Of a stretch of 64,000 bases of DNA, positions 51,845 to 61,898 are shown piece by piece. This stretch comes from Roseateles noduli (GTDB lineage: Bacteria; Pseudomonadota; Gammaproteobacteria; Burkholderiales; Burkholderiaceae_C). Position numbers and translations under genes: made by a program. The stretch lies in contig NIOE01000004.1 in the NCBI GenBank assembly GCA_002205125.1, forward strand, positions 186,001-250,000. Direction: 5' to 3'. A model generated the notes under the pieces. That model did no database searches. It was not told where the DNA came from and saw only the letters and a list, made by a program, of their open reading frames with translations. How positions within the stretch are numbered: position 1 is the first letter of the stretch; every line of letters starts with the position of its first letter.

Positions 51845-52044
51845 CGAAGCCGTAGTCCTTCTGCGGAATCAGCCCGATATCGACGCGGGCGCGATCGATG
51901 TCAACGAGGTTCGCGACCGCCAGTCGCTGCCGCAGCGCACCAGCCCAGTCGTGCTGCGTGTCATAGCGCCGAGCATCATCGCAAAGCGCTTCTTCCCCCA
52001 TTGGTGGGGCTGCTTTATGAGGTCGACGTTGATAACGTCAAGAG
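51845..52044 (-). other. Possible remnant of a decayed gene (minus strand)
   Basis: Between the hairpin and the next gene, the minus strand holds a coding-like stretch (RYDTQHDWAGALRQRLAV, IDRARVDIGLIPQKDYGF) without a proper end; it runs into the hairpin repeat. I cannot name its family. It may be a fragment of a lost gene. Confidence 0.25.
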
Positions 52045-52488
52045 ATGAAAAACTTGCCTGGTATCGCCCTTCTGCTGATGACAGCCATCGCGGCGTGTCC
52101 GTTGAAGGCGGCTGATCTGCCGACCACGGTCACCATTCGCGCGCTTGATCTGCAGCGGGCGAAAAGCGTCGCGATGACTTACGAGGTGGTCTGCCAGGGC
52201 CATACCTATACCTTTTCCTCGGCCATGTCGCCTGTGGATCGACGGTCCGATTCGCTGTCGGTCAAGGTGGATCAATCCGCCCGGTCCTTCGACCTGAGTC
52301 AGAGTGACCTGGGGAGGTTGATGGCAGATCGTGGCGGGTTCGGAGAACTGGGCTTCGCTTGCGGTCACGGGGTCTACGCACGCTATGAGGGCGCCCGCGC
52401 GGCGGCTCCGGGCGGATCGCTGACGCCGGTGAGTCGGCTCTTCAGGATCTCGCCCCAGGGGCAGATCACCGAAATGGATCCTCCCTGA
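52045..52488 (+). CDS. Small exported protein, unknown function
   Basis: This 147-residue protein has a clear signal peptide ([24 protein letters not shown]). The mature part is beta-rich ([36 protein letters not shown]) and has two cysteines that could pair (VVCQG and FACGH). I do not recognise it. It is a single gene, with the convergent gene's end 68 bp downstream. Confidence 0.6.
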   Translation: MKNLPGIALLLMTAIAACPLKAADLPTTVTIRALDLQRAKSVAMTYEVVCQGHTYTFSSAMSPVDRRSDSLSVKVDQSARSFDLSQSDLGRLMADRGGFGELGFACGHGVYARYEGARAAAPGGSLTPVSRLFRISPQGQITEMDPP

Positions 52489-52555
52489 TCAGGGAGGCTT
52501 GGGACCATGTATCGCTACCGCGGTACCTGCGGCCGTGGGCGCGGAGCTTGCTTTC

Positions 52556-53041
52556 TCAGGGCTTCAGGAAGTCGTTCTCCACCCACGCCGCCGCGCTTGC
52601 CTCGTTGAACTTGAAGCCGGCGGCCACGCGCACCTGCGCGAGCTGTTCGCCGTCGTCGTTCAACGCGGTCAGCGTCGCATACGGGTTGTCTTCATCCGGA
52701 ACGATGTCGAGCAGCACCTGGATGCGGCCATTCGCCGTATCCAGCTTGACGCTCTTGTGCAGCCGCGCGTGCAGCTGCTGTTCATGCCGGCGAAGCACCT
52801 CCGAGGCCGTCTTCACCAGCGTGTGGAATGCCGCCGCGTCCAGCGGCTTCGGGTTCTTCTTGTCGCGGCCCATGGTCCAGGGGCCGACCAGCGCCGGCTC
52901 GGCCTCGCCGATCAGGGTCATGGCGACGGCCCAGCCCTCATCGTCTTCGTTCTTGATGACCTGCGCGGTCCAGCGCTCGTCCTGCCACGTGCGCGGCTCC
53001 TGGATGATGGGGCGTTCTTCGTCGGGGAAATTCGTGCTCAT
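52556..53041 (-). CDS. Conserved hypothetical protein (161 residues)
   Basis: This acidic protein has [32 protein letters not shown] ([14 protein letters not shown], then [11 protein letters not shown]) and a C-terminal part [21 protein letters not shown], with no signal peptide. Similar short proteins occur across Burkholderiales, but I know no function. I chose ATG 53041 (MSTNFPDEE); upstream frame continues without homology. It is divergent from the VF530 gene with 87 bp between starts. Confidence 0.65.
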   Translation of the reverse strand: MSTNFPDEERPIIQEPRTWQDERWTAQVIKNEDDEGWAVAMTLIGEAEPALVGPWTMGRDKKNPKPLDAAAFHTLVKTASEVLRRHEQQLHARLHKSVKLDTANGRIQVLLDIVPDEDNPYATLTALNDDGEQLAQVRVAAGFKFNEASAAAWVENDFLKP

Positions 53042-53128
53042 GCCGATGAAGGTACCACGCGGGCGAGGGCGTCGAAGCGACGCGGGGCGGCCTTCGCGAG
53101 CCGCGCGTCGACCGGCGACAATCCGTCC

Positions 53129-53392
53129 ATGACCGAGTCCGCCCCGCCGCCGCAAGAGCAACCGCGCAACCCGTTGCACGGCATGACGCTGGAAGCCATC
53201 GTGACCGCGCTGGTCGACGAGTACGGGTGGGAGGGCCTCGACGACCGCATCCCGCTGCGCTGCTTCGCGTTCGAGCCGAGCGTCAAGTCCAGCCTGAAGT
53301 TCCTGCGCAAGACGCCGTGGGCGCGCGAGAAGGTCGAGGGTCTCTACCTCTTCATGCTGCGGGAGCGGCGGCGCAACACGACGCGGCCGTGA
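53129..53392 (+). CDS. VF530 family DNA-binding protein
   Basis: This 87-residue protein is almost the VF530 domain: [24 protein letters not shown], then [34 protein letters not shown] (pieces [26 protein letters not shown]). These are small DNA-binding helical proteins of unclear role. Its 3' end overlaps the convergent GNAT gene by 41 bp. Confidence 0.85.
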   Translation: MTESAPPPQEQPRNPLHGMTLEAIVTALVDEYGWEGLDDRIPLRCFAFEPSVKSSLKFLRKTPWAREKVEGLYLFMLRERRRNTTRP

Positions 53393-54044
53393 CCGGCGAG
53401 ACCATGGACCAGCCGAGCGCCTGATACAGCGCGGCGCCGGCCTCGGTGGCCACGAGCACCCCCTGATGCGCGCCGGCGTCGCGGGCCGCATTCGACAGCG
53501 CGCTCATGACGAGCCGACCTAGCCCCTTACGCCGGTGGGCTTCCACCGTGACGATCTGATCGAAGGTGGCGAACCCGCCGTCGATGGCGGCCTGCCCGCT
53601 GGCCGCCAGCTCGCCTGACTCGGCAACGATCGTCACCATTGCCAGGGCGCCTCGTCGCTCGGTCTGGGCGCGATATCCCGCGATGACCGGATCGGCCCCG
53701 CCTGCGAGGGGAATGCTCATCAAGAACTCCGGCTCATGGATGGTCCAGTCGCCGGACAGCAGGCCGGTCACGTGCTCCGGAGGCGCGCAGATCTTGAGCC
53801 AAGCCCCCGGGCCCGCTTCGGTGGCGACGATCTGATGAAGCACTTCCCGATCGAGTTGAGGAAAGACGTAGCGCGTGACCTGATCCGGCTTGCCGACATG
53901 GATCTCGAAATAGCCTGCGTGTTCGATCGGCGCTGCGGTGCTTCGCGAAATCGCCCAGCCATGCGCCCAGGCGCGGGCGACGATCGATGGGTCGAGCGGA
54001 CCGGACGCGGGCACGGCGATTGAAGTCGAGGTGAGGGCGTTCAT
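53352..54044 (-). CDS. GNAT family N-acetyltransferase
   Basis: This protein of about 230 residues has a C-terminal acetyl-CoA-binding motif ([24 protein letters not shown]: the R-R-K-G-L-G loop near residue 175) followed by [18 protein letters not shown], typical for GNATs. The N-terminal half is less conserved. ATG 54044 (MNALTS) is preferred over an upstream ATG at 54065. The acceptor substrate is unknown. It overlaps the VF530 3' end. Confidence 0.75.
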   Translation of the reverse strand: MNALTSTSIAVPASGPLDPSIVARAWAHGWAISRSTAAPIEHAGYFEIHVGKPDQVTRYVFPQLDREVLHQIVATEAGPGAWLKICAPPEHVTGLLSGDWTIHEPEFLMSIPLAGGADPVIAGYRAQTERRGALAMVTIVAESGELAASGQAAIDGGFATFDQIVTVEAHRRKGLGRLVMSALSNAARDAGAHQGVLVATEAGAALYQALGWSMVSPVTAASCCAAAPAA

Positions 54045-54122
54045 CCGGGACATCTTCTGCCGCACAGGGCGGGCGCGCAGAAGTTCATGGGGCCCAGCAT
54101 CACGATGTCGATGCTGGTCGAT

Positions 54123-54764
54123 TCACATCCCCGCCGGATGGCGCGAGAGCCAATCCCGATGCCTGGACCGCGCGGGGGCGACATCCTCCGCGGACGGATA
54201 GAACAGATCGGCTCCGCCGTCATACGGCGCGTAGATGCTGCCGCGATTCAGGTTGGCGAAGAGAAGCGGGAAAGTGCGATCGTCCGCGCGGTCGGCAATC
54301 AACCGATCGAACGCCCCTCGGCGCCAAGTCACCGGCAGTGCGAAGAACGCCATCCGATCCTGACCGGGGACTTCTGCGGTCGTCAGGACGAGCTCCGGAG
54401 TGCCCTCGAACCCCCGGTGCCACGGCGCATCGCGTCGCCATCTCGGCGCGGTCGTGTCGTCGGGCCAGGACGTGAAGAACAAAAGGCACACCTCGCCTTC
54501 GCCCAGCAACTCATCGCCGACCACGTTCTGGCGCCGAAGCACTTCGATGAGTTCGGTTTTGTCCTCGGGATAGCGCTTGGATTCAGGAAGGCTGTGGATG
54601 CGCAACCAGCGGGCTCTGAGCGAAGACTCGCGGCAGAGGAAGCCCACGGGCAACGCGTCTCCGAAGCGGGAGATCCAAGCCTGGGCGACGGGATGCAGCG
54701 GTCGCTTGCCGGCCGGGCCGCGCGACGGGTGGAGGCTGGTGCGGAACATCGCGGATGAAGACAT
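54123..54764 (-). CDS. Conserved hypothetical protein (213 residues)
   Basis: A cytoplasmic protein with RIHSLPESKRYPEDKTELIEVLRR near residue 55 (RIHSLPESKRYP, then ELIEVLRRQN) and LYAPYDGGADLFYPSAED-like end (IYAPYDGGADLFYPS). The RIHSLPESKRYP element recurs in uncharacterised bacterial proteins; I do not know a function. No signal or membrane segment. No close operon partner: a 78-bp gap separates it from the GNAT gene downstream. Confidence 0.6.
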   Translation of the reverse strand: MSSSAMFRTSLHPSRGPAGKRPLHPVAQAWISRFGDALPVGFLCRESSLRARWLRIHSLPESKRYPEDKTELIEVLRRQNVVGDELLGEGEVCLLFFTSWPDDTTAPRWRRDAPWHRGFEGTPELVLTTAEVPGQDRMAFFALPVTWRRGAFDRLIADRADDRTFPLLFANLNRGSIYAPYDGGADLFYPSAEDVAPARSRHRDWLSRHPAGM

Positions 54765-54827
54765 CCAGCGAGTGTAGGGAAGGCGCCGGTCGCCGAGTGG
54801 CGAGGTGAATCCGGCGCTGGCGAGCGC

Positions 54828-55103
54828 TCAGCCCCGGCTGGATTGCGGCAGCTTGCTGTCGGGCGTCGTCTCGCGTTCCGGGCGGCGAGGGAAGTCCTCC
54901 TTCGGATGATGCGCGTTGAGGCGGTCGTCCGGTCGCGCGTCGCTGCCTTCCGGCGGCTCCTCTTCTTCGGGCTCGTCGTCAGGCGCATCGGGATGGGTCG
55001 ATTCGCCGATGGGCTTGTTGTCCCCGACCGGATCGTCGTTCTCGTTCTCGGGACGCGAAGTTCCAGGAGCTTGCGTGCCGCCAGGCGAGGTACTGCTGGT
55101 CAT
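54828..55103 (-). CDS. Small disordered acidic protein
   Basis: A 91-residue protein with almost no hydrophobic residues, rich in Pro, Asp, Glu and Ser (PDDEPEEEEPPEG, DDPVGDNKPIGES). It is probably intrinsically disordered. A TAC-spaced purine run lies upstream. Without homology the reading frame itself is only moderately certain. Confidence 0.4.
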   Translation of the reverse strand: MTSSTSPGGTQAPGTSRPENENDDPVGDNKPIGESTHPDAPDDEPEEEEPPEGSDARPDDRLNAHHPKEDFPRRPERETTPDSKLPQSSRG

Positions 55104-55334
55104 GATGAGACTTTCGTTGTGCCGGAAGCCGGCTCAACGATGGCAGGCAAGCGCGGCGCCGTCGCGCGCCCTTCACCCGGAACCAGGTGCGGCGCTTGGC
55201 GTCAGGCGTCCGAGGAGGCGCCTCTCGTCGGAGATGCCGGTCGGTCTGCCGGCCGGTGTTCGGTAATCCATGCCGATGCCGGAAGATGTGGAGAGAACTT
55301 CCCGAGCATCAAGCCGGGCCTGGGCGGGCGCGGT
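55104..55334. other. Intergenic gap, no clear gene
   Basis: Open frames on the plus strand here are antisense to or between the small minus-strand genes and show no homology I recognise. No hairpin of note was seen. Confidence 0.3.
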
Positions 55335-55634
55335 TCAATGCTCATCCTTCGGGTTGCCCGTCTCGCGACGCGCCGTGGTGCGATCGTCGGTCTTGGACTG
55401 GGCTTCGTGGCCGCTCTGCCAGGCGTCCTTGCGCTCGCTCCACAGGTCGGGGCATTCCCCCGTGGTGGTCGGCAGGTTGGGGGTTTCGTCCATCGGATTC
55501 CCGGCTGACCCGTCACCACGGGCGGCGGCCTTCGCGCCCTGTCTCTGGAGTTCGGCCCGCTCCGCGATCGGCAAGGCGCGTGCTTCGCCGGAGCGCTGTC
55601 GCTTGTTCGGGTGGGGTTTGGTACTCCGCTTCAT
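55335..55634 (-). CDS. RMF/CrpP-like small protein
   Basis: A 99-residue basic protein with the ribosome-modulation-factor/CrpP pattern: RQGAKAAARGDGSAGNPM near residue 31 and ERKDAWQSGHEAQ near 66 (G..AA..G.....NP … W..GH.A). RMF binds ribosomes and dimerises them in stationary phase; CrpP-type relatives have other suggested roles. ATG 55634 begins MKRSTKPHPNKRQR. It stands alone among small hypothetical genes, fitting a stress-induced gene. Confidence 0.6.
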   Translation of the reverse strand: MKRSTKPHPNKRQRSGEARALPIAERAELQRQGAKAAARGDGSAGNPMDETPNLPTTTGECPDLWSERKDAWQSGHEAQSKTDDRTTARRETGNPKDEH

Positions 55635-55701
55635 CGTCCACTCCAGGCTTGATCGTGAGCCCTATTAGGCGCTCTCAAAGAAGACAAGCCTCGGCGCCGA
55701 C

Positions 55702-55965
55702 TCAGCCCTTGTCTCTACGTCGCGGCCAGTAGCCCAGCAGAAGGGCGAGAAACAGCTTGATCAGTAGACCCATGGGATCTGGATCCCACGTCGCCGCCAT
55801 CCTGGCGTCGTTCTCAAGCGTGCCGCCGCGTTGCATGTATTGACGTCGAGCGTCTTCGATCTCGCCCGACCGCGCCGCAGCGGGGCACCCGCATTCGCTG
55901 CAGCGATCGCGTGCGGGCGCGTTCGAGCGGCCGCAGGACAGGCAGGACCAAGCGTAAGAGGGCAT
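55702..55965 (-). CDS. Small zinc-ribbon membrane-anchored protein
   Basis: An 87-residue protein with an N-terminal zinc ribbon (WSCLSCGRSNAPARDRCSECGCP: CxxC near 8-11 and CxxC near 22-25). A C-terminal hydrophobic helix (MGLLIKLFLALLLGYW) before RRRDKG gives one membrane anchor. It resembles RanBP2-type ribbons that bind RNA or protein; the role is unknown. Start ATG 55965 (MPSYAW). Confidence 0.65.
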   Translation of the reverse strand: MPSYAWSCLSCGRSNAPARDRCSECGCPAAARSGEIEDARRQYMQRGGTLENDARMAATWDPDPMGLLIKLFLALLLGYWPRRRDKG

Positions 55966-56006
55966 ACGGGGATGTTGCCATGCCTAGTCGCCTGGCATCT
56001 TCCACG

Positions 56007-56591
56007 CTACGTGAAGCTGCAGATGAAATACGGTCCGGTCAGGTGATCGCATCCCACCAGATCGCCGTCGAAGCTGGATCGATCGCGATCGACCGAAGGA
56101 TCCTGCCAGGCAGGTGCGTGGATCACACCGTACCAGTTGTCCAATATGCCGCCCATGGGGAAGGCGAGATCCGCGTCGCGGCCCGGCTCATGGATGCACC
56201 GCTTCGTCGCCGCGCATGACGGCACCTGTCCCTGCGAGGCTTCGCGGACCGCTTGGTCGAAGTAGGCGCGCTCCGTCCAGAACCAGGCCCGCTTGGCGAC
56301 GACGTTCACTCCGCCGGAGATCCAGGCCACCCACACCACGAGCGTGATCACGAACTCACGGCGTCCGCGCACACGATCATTCCCTCGCCAGGAACCGATG
56401 GCGCTGCCGCAGAGCGCGACGAGTCCGCTGATGAAAACCGCCAGCGTGAGTGGCATGCCGAGAAATGGATTGATCTCGAGCTCATAGAACGACAGCGAGA
56501 ACACGCCGACGATGAAGATCGCCACAGAGACGAACCAGCGGCGCCTGCGGGCGGCTTCAACAAGACTGGTTGGCTGTGCTGGATGAGACAT
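56007..56591 (-). CDS. Hypothetical membrane protein
   Basis: A 194-residue protein with three hydrophobic segments (about 19-37, 42-64 and 80-100). The C-terminal soluble part has three cysteines (SCAATKRCIHEPG, LVGCDHL, YFICSF). I do not recognise the family. It lies 41 bp upstream of the zinc-ribbon gene on the same strand, so the two may share a transcript. Confidence 0.55.
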   Translation of the reverse strand: MSHPAQPTSLVEAARRRRWFVSVAIFIVGVFSLSFYELEINPFLGMPLTLAVFISGLVALCGSAIGSWRGNDRVRGRREFVITLVVWVAWISGGVNVVAKRAWFWTERAYFDQAVREASQGQVPSCAATKRCIHEPGRDADLAFPMGGILDNWYGVIHAPAWQDPSVDRDRSSFDGDLVGCDHLTGPYFICSFT

Positions 56592-56649
56592 CCACGCAGC
56601 TTAGGGACCGATCGTGTGGTCAGCGTGAAGTGGCCGACCGAAGTGTCCT

Positions 56650-58164
56650 TCACCCCGTGAACCGATACGACACCAGCGACTCGCTGTCGCTGTCCGTCAC
56701 CAGCGCCTTGCCTGCGGGCGGGAATGCGCGCTGGACGCAGTGCTCGCGCGGGCACACGCGGCAGCCGGGACCGATGGGGATCGCCTGCTTGGACACCGTG
56801 CGCTCGTCGAAGGCCAGGCCCTCGGCATACACCAGCTCCCGCGCATGCGAGATGTCGCAGCCCAGCCCGATCGCGAACAGCTTGCGTCGCGCCAGATAGC
56901 CACCGCCGCCGTGGCGCTCGATCGTCCGGGCGATGCCGAAGAACCGGCTGCCGTCGGGCATCTCCGCGATCTGCGTGAGGAAACGCCCCGGCTGCGCGAA
57001 GGCCTCGTGCACGTGCCACAGCGGACACGCGCCGCCGTGTCGCGCGAAGTGGAAACTCGTCGCGCTCTGCCGCTTGGAGATGTTGCCCGCCTGGTCCACG
57101 CGCACGAAGTAGAACGGCACGCCGCGGTTGCCGTTGCGCTGCAGGGTCGAGAGCCGATGGCAGACCGTCTCCACGCTCACCTGGAAGCGCTGCTGCAGCA
57201 GCTCGATGTCGTAGCGCGCGTTGCGCGCGGAGGTGAGGAACTCGCCATACGGCAGCAGCGCCGCGCCGGCGAAATAGTGGGCGAAGCCTTGCCGCGCCAA
57301 CGCGCGCGTCGCTTCATCGACGAACGCACCGGCGCCGAGTTCCGCCTCGATGGCATCGGCCTCAGCGATCAACGCGTATTGCGTCGCCAGCTGGAACGCC
57401 TGCTGCGCGTCGCTCAGGAAACGCGGCATGCGCAGCAGCTTTCGACGCGCATCGTAGTGGCGCAGGAATGCGTCTGAGGACTCCTCGCGCGTCTCCGCGT
57501 CGTCGCCCACCTCGGTCCTGATCCCGTAGCGCTGCGACAGCAGATCGCGCAGCGGCTGCGCGCGATGGCCGGGCACCAGGCCGAGCGTCTCCGCCAGCTG
57601 CTCGCCGCGCAGGTCCAGCTCGTCCAAGTGGTTGTTCCTGCGGTTCAGGTGGTCGCGCACCGCCTCGTGCGGCAGCGGCTCGCCGCGGAACGACGGCGGC
57701 GCGCCCGCCGCCTCGCGGCCCTGCTCGCCGTAGAAGCGGTCGATCATCTGCGAGTGCTCGTCCTGCAGTCGCAGGTAGCGCTGATGCAGCGCGACGTAGG
57801 ACTCCGCCAGCTCCGGCGCCTGCTCCACGAGCCGCGCGACCTGCGCCGGCGCCATCACCGTCGTCGTCAGCGAGCGGTCGCGCAGCGCCGCGTCCAGGTC
57901 CGCCAGCAGCTGCTGGTCCTGCTCCTCCGAGAACTGCCCGATGCCGCCGCCGAAGACCTCGGCGAGCTTGATCAGCACGCTCGCCGTGACCGGCCGCTGG
58001 TTGGTCTCGATCTGCGACACGTAGCTGAGCGACAGCGCCAGCCGGCTCGCCAGCTCCGCCTGGTTCCATTGCAGCTGCTCGCGCAGGCGGCGGATCCGCG
58101 GACCGATGAACAGCTTGCGCGAGGAGCTCGTCGCGCTGCCGTGAGGACTGTCGGTGCGTTTCAC
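56650..58164 (-). CDS. Short-chain fatty-acyl regulator (ScfR family), XRE HTH
   Basis: This protein of about 504 residues has an XRE HTH (about 20-75: IRRLREQLQWNQAELASRL, SLSYVSQIETNQRPVTA). A middle ImmA/IrrE-like domain follows, then the ScfR C-terminal region (DUF2083) with its cysteine set (LGCDISHARE, GPGCRVCPREHCVQRAFPP). ScfRs such as RamB and PrpR regulate propionate, acetate and branched-chain acyl-CoA genes by sensing acyl-CoA. It is divergent from mmsA, so it almost surely controls the valine operon and perhaps the methylcitrate genes. The start is uncertain: I chose GTG 58164, which gives a normal length. An ATG at 58320 with a good AGGAGG would add 52 residues without homology. 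Confidence 0.85.
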   Translation of the reverse strand: MKRTDSPHGSATSSSRKLFIGPRIRRLREQLQWNQAELASRLALSLSYVSQIETNQRPVTASVLIKLAEVFGGGIGQFSEEQDQQLLADLDAALRDRSLTTTVMAPAQVARLVEQAPELAESYVALHQRYLRLQDEHSQMIDRFYGEQGREAAGAPPSFRGEPLPHEAVRDHLNRRNNHLDELDLRGEQLAETLGLVPGHRAQPLRDLLSQRYGIRTEVGDDAETREESSDAFLRHYDARRKLLRMPRFLSDAQQAFQLATQYALIAEADAIEAELGAGAFVDEATRALARQGFAHYFAGAALLPYGEFLTSARNARYDIELLQQRFQVSVETVCHRLSTLQRNGNRGVPFYFVRVDQAGNISKRQSATSFHFARHGGACPLWHVHEAFAQPGRFLTQIAEMPDGSRFFGIARTIERHGGGGYLARRKLFAIGLGCDISHARELVYAEGLAFDERTVSKQAIPIGPGCRVCPREHCVQRAFPPAGKALVTDSDSESLVSYRFTG

Positions 58165-58272
58165 AGGATTCGCTGATTTCACAGATTGGGTGTGGAGTGT
58201 TTTGCCGCCGCACCGCTTCACAAGAGGAAGAACTGGCGTCTTGCAAAGTGTGTGGATAGATTCTCTGTGAAA
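58159..58272. promoter_or_regulatory. TTTCACAG repeats in the ScfR–mmsA divergent promoter region
   Basis: TTTCACAG occurs at 58159-58166 and 58177-58184, and inverted (CTGTGAAA) at 58265-58272. TTGCAAAG at 58241-58248 resembles the TTTGCAAA-containing sites that I recall for RamB-type ScfRs. The first copy overlaps the chosen regulator start. This could be the operator for autoregulation and control of mmsA. Confidence 0.45.
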
Positions 58273-58340
58273 TTCAACCCACCGTCGAGTGCGCCAGGAA
58301 ACGGCTCGCAACGATGGCATAGCCCTCCTGGAGACAGCGC

Positions 58341-59849
<1,509 letters not shown>

Positions 59850-59878
59850 GCCGTGAACCCTGACCCGGTGAGGACCTG

Positions 59879-61039
59879 ATGGACTTCGAGCTCGACGAGC
59901 AGCAACGCGCCTTCCAGCAGGCGGCGCGCGACTTCGCCCGCGACGAGATGGCGCCGCATGCGGCCGGCTGGGACGCGCAGTCGTTCTTCCCGCGCGACAC
60001 GCTGCGCCATGCGGGCGAACTCGGCTTCTGCGGGCTGTATGCGCCGGCGGAGCGCGGCGGGCTCGGCCTGCCGCGGCTGGACGCGACCATCGTGCTGGAG
60101 GAACTCGCGACGGCCTGCCCGTCGACGACGGCCTTCCTCAGCATCCACAACATGGCGGCGTGGATGGTGAGCACGTATGCGACGGAGGAGATCGCGCAGC
60201 GATTCGGACCGGCCCTGTGCAGCGGAACGAAGCTGGCGTCGTACTGCCTGACCGAGCCCGGTTCGGGGTCGGATGCCGCCTCGCTGCGCACGACCGCGCG
60301 GCGCGACGGCGACGACTACGTGATCGACGGCAACAAGGCCTTCATCTCCGGCGCGGGCGCGACCGACGTGCTGGTCGTGATGGCGCGCACCGGCGGGGCC
60401 GGGGCGGACGGCATCTCCGCGTTCCTGGTGGCGGGCGATTCGCCCGGCATCGAGTACGGCCGCAAGGAAGAGAAGATGGGCTGGAACAGCCAGCCCACCC
60501 GCGCCATCGCATTCGACGGCGTGCGCGTGCCGGCGGCGCATCTGCTGGGCGAGGAAGGGCAGGGCTTCCGCATCGCGATGCAGGGGCTGGACGGCGGGCG
60601 CATCAACATCGCGACCTGCTCGGTCGGCGCGGCGCAGGGCGCGCTGGCGGCCGCGCAGCGCTACATGCACGAGCGCCATCAGTTCGGCCGCGCGCTCGCG
60701 GACATGCAGGTGCTGCAGTTCAAGCTCGCCGACATGGCGACGGAGCTGGTGTCCGCGCGGCAGATGGTGCGGCTCGCCGCTTCGAAGCTCGATGCGAAGT
60801 TGCCCGACGCGCAGGTGTACTGCGCGATGGCCAAGCGGCTGGCGACGGACATCGGATTCAGCGTCTGCAATGAGGCGCTGCAGATCCATGGCGGCTACGG
60901 CTACATCCGCGAATACCCGCTGGAGCGCTACCTGCGCGATGCGCGCGTGCATCAGATCCTCGAAGGCACCAACGAAATCATGCGCGTCATCGTCGCGAGA
61001 CGGATGTTGCAGGACCAGGCGCCCGAAACCATTCGTTGA
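59879..61039 (+). CDS. Isobutyryl-CoA dehydrogenase (acyl-CoA dehydrogenase)
   Basis: This 386-residue FAD enzyme has the acyl-CoA dehydrogenase signatures: YCLTEPGSGSDAAS near residue 122, QFGRALADMQVLQFKLADM near 268, and a C-terminal QILEGTNEIMRVIVARR holding the catalytic Glu near 365. Position between mmsA and the hydratase points to isobutyryl-CoA as substrate; it gives methacrylyl-CoA. ATG 59879 follows GGTGAGGACCTG. The gap to mmsA is 29 bp. Confidence 0.88.
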   Translation: MDFELDEQQRAFQQAARDFARDEMAPHAAGWDAQSFFPRDTLRHAGELGFCGLYAPAERGGLGLPRLDATIVLEELATACPSTTAFLSIHNMAAWMVSTYATEEIAQRFGPALCSGTKLASYCLTEPGSGSDAASLRTTARRDGDDYVIDGNKAFISGAGATDVLVVMARTGGAGADGISAFLVAGDSPGIEYGRKEEKMGWNSQPTRAIAFDGVRVPAAHLLGEEGQGFRIAMQGLDGGRINIATCSVGAAQGALAAAQRYMHERHQFGRALADMQVLQFKLADMATELVSARQMVRLAASKLDAKLPDAQVYCAMAKRLATDIGFSVCNEALQIHGGYGYIREYPLERYLRDARVHQILEGTNEIMRVIVARRMLQDQAPETIR

Positions 61040-61085
61040 CGTCGTGTCCCGGCGTCTTCCATTCATCACATCCATGCCAACACCC

Positions 61086-61889
61086 ATGACTGACATCCAC
61101 GACACGACGTCGACCTACGCCGGCCTGCGCCTGGAGCGCCGCGGCCACACCGCGATCGTCACGCTGACGAATCCGCCCGCCCACACGTGGACGGCGGATA
61201 GCCTGGCCGCGCTGACGCGGCTGGTCGGCGACCTCAACCGCGATCGCGAGATCTACGCGCTGGTGATCACCGGCGACGGCGAGAAGTTCTTCAGCGCCGG
61301 CGCCGATCTGAAGCTCTTCGCCGACGGCGACAAGGGCGTCGCCGCGACGATGGCGCGTCGCTTCGGCGAGGCCTTCGAAGCGCTCGCCGGATTCCGCGGC
61401 GTCAGCATCGCGGCGATCAACGGCTACGCCATGGGCGGCGGACTCGAATGCGCGCTCGCCTGCGACCTGCGCATCGCGGAGTCGCATGCCGTGATGGCGC
61501 TGCCCGAGGCGACCGTGGGCCTGCTGCCCTGCGCCGGCGGCACCCAATGGCTGAGCTGGACCATCGGCGAGAGCTGGGCCAAGCGCATGGTGCTGCTCGG
61601 CGAGCGCGTCGACGCCGAAACCGCCCTGCGCATCGGACTCGCCGACGAGCTGGTGCCCAAGGGCGGCGCGTTGGCGAAGGCGCTGCAGTGGGCCGAGCGC
61701 GTGCAGGCGCAGAGCCCGACCAGCGTGACCGCTTGCAAGCGACTGATCCAGGGCGCGCGCACCGCGCCGCCGCAATCGCAGCTGGCGGCAGAGCGCGAGG
61801 CCTTCATCGGCCTCTTCGAGACCGATGACCAGCGCGAGGGCGTGCAGGCCTTCCTCGGCAAGCGCAGCCCGCAGTGGCGCAACGCCTGA
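61086..61889 (+). CDS. Enoyl-CoA hydratase (methacrylyl-CoA hydratase-like)
   Basis: This 267-residue crotonase-fold protein has FFSAGADLKLFADGD near residue 68, with the oxyanion-hole AINGYAMGGGLECALACD near 113, and PEATVGLLPCAGGTQWL near 140. One of the usual two catalytic glutamates is present (LPEATVGLLP). It hydrates methacrylyl-CoA to 3-hydroxyisobutyryl-CoA in the valine pathway. The start may be ATG 61086 or ATG 61074, both in frame with no strong ribosome site. It is 46 bp after the dehydrogenase. Confidence 0.86.
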   Translation: MTDIHDTTSTYAGLRLERRGHTAIVTLTNPPAHTWTADSLAALTRLVGDLNRDREIYALVITGDGEKFFSAGADLKLFADGDKGVAATMARRFGEAFEALAGFRGVSIAAINGYAMGGGLECALACDLRIAESHAVMALPEATVGLLPCAGGTQWLSWTIGESWAKRMVLLGERVDAETALRIGLADELVPKGGALAKALQWAERVQAQSPTSVTACKRLIQGARTAPPQSQLAAEREAFIGLFETDDQREGVQAFLGKRSPQWRNA

Positions 61890-61898
61890 GGAGAAGCG

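Noticed and set aside
58165-58320. N-terminal extension of the ScfR gene to ATG 58320
   Set aside because: A good AGGAGG is present, but the 52 extra residues have no homology and would cover the promoter region shared with mmsA.
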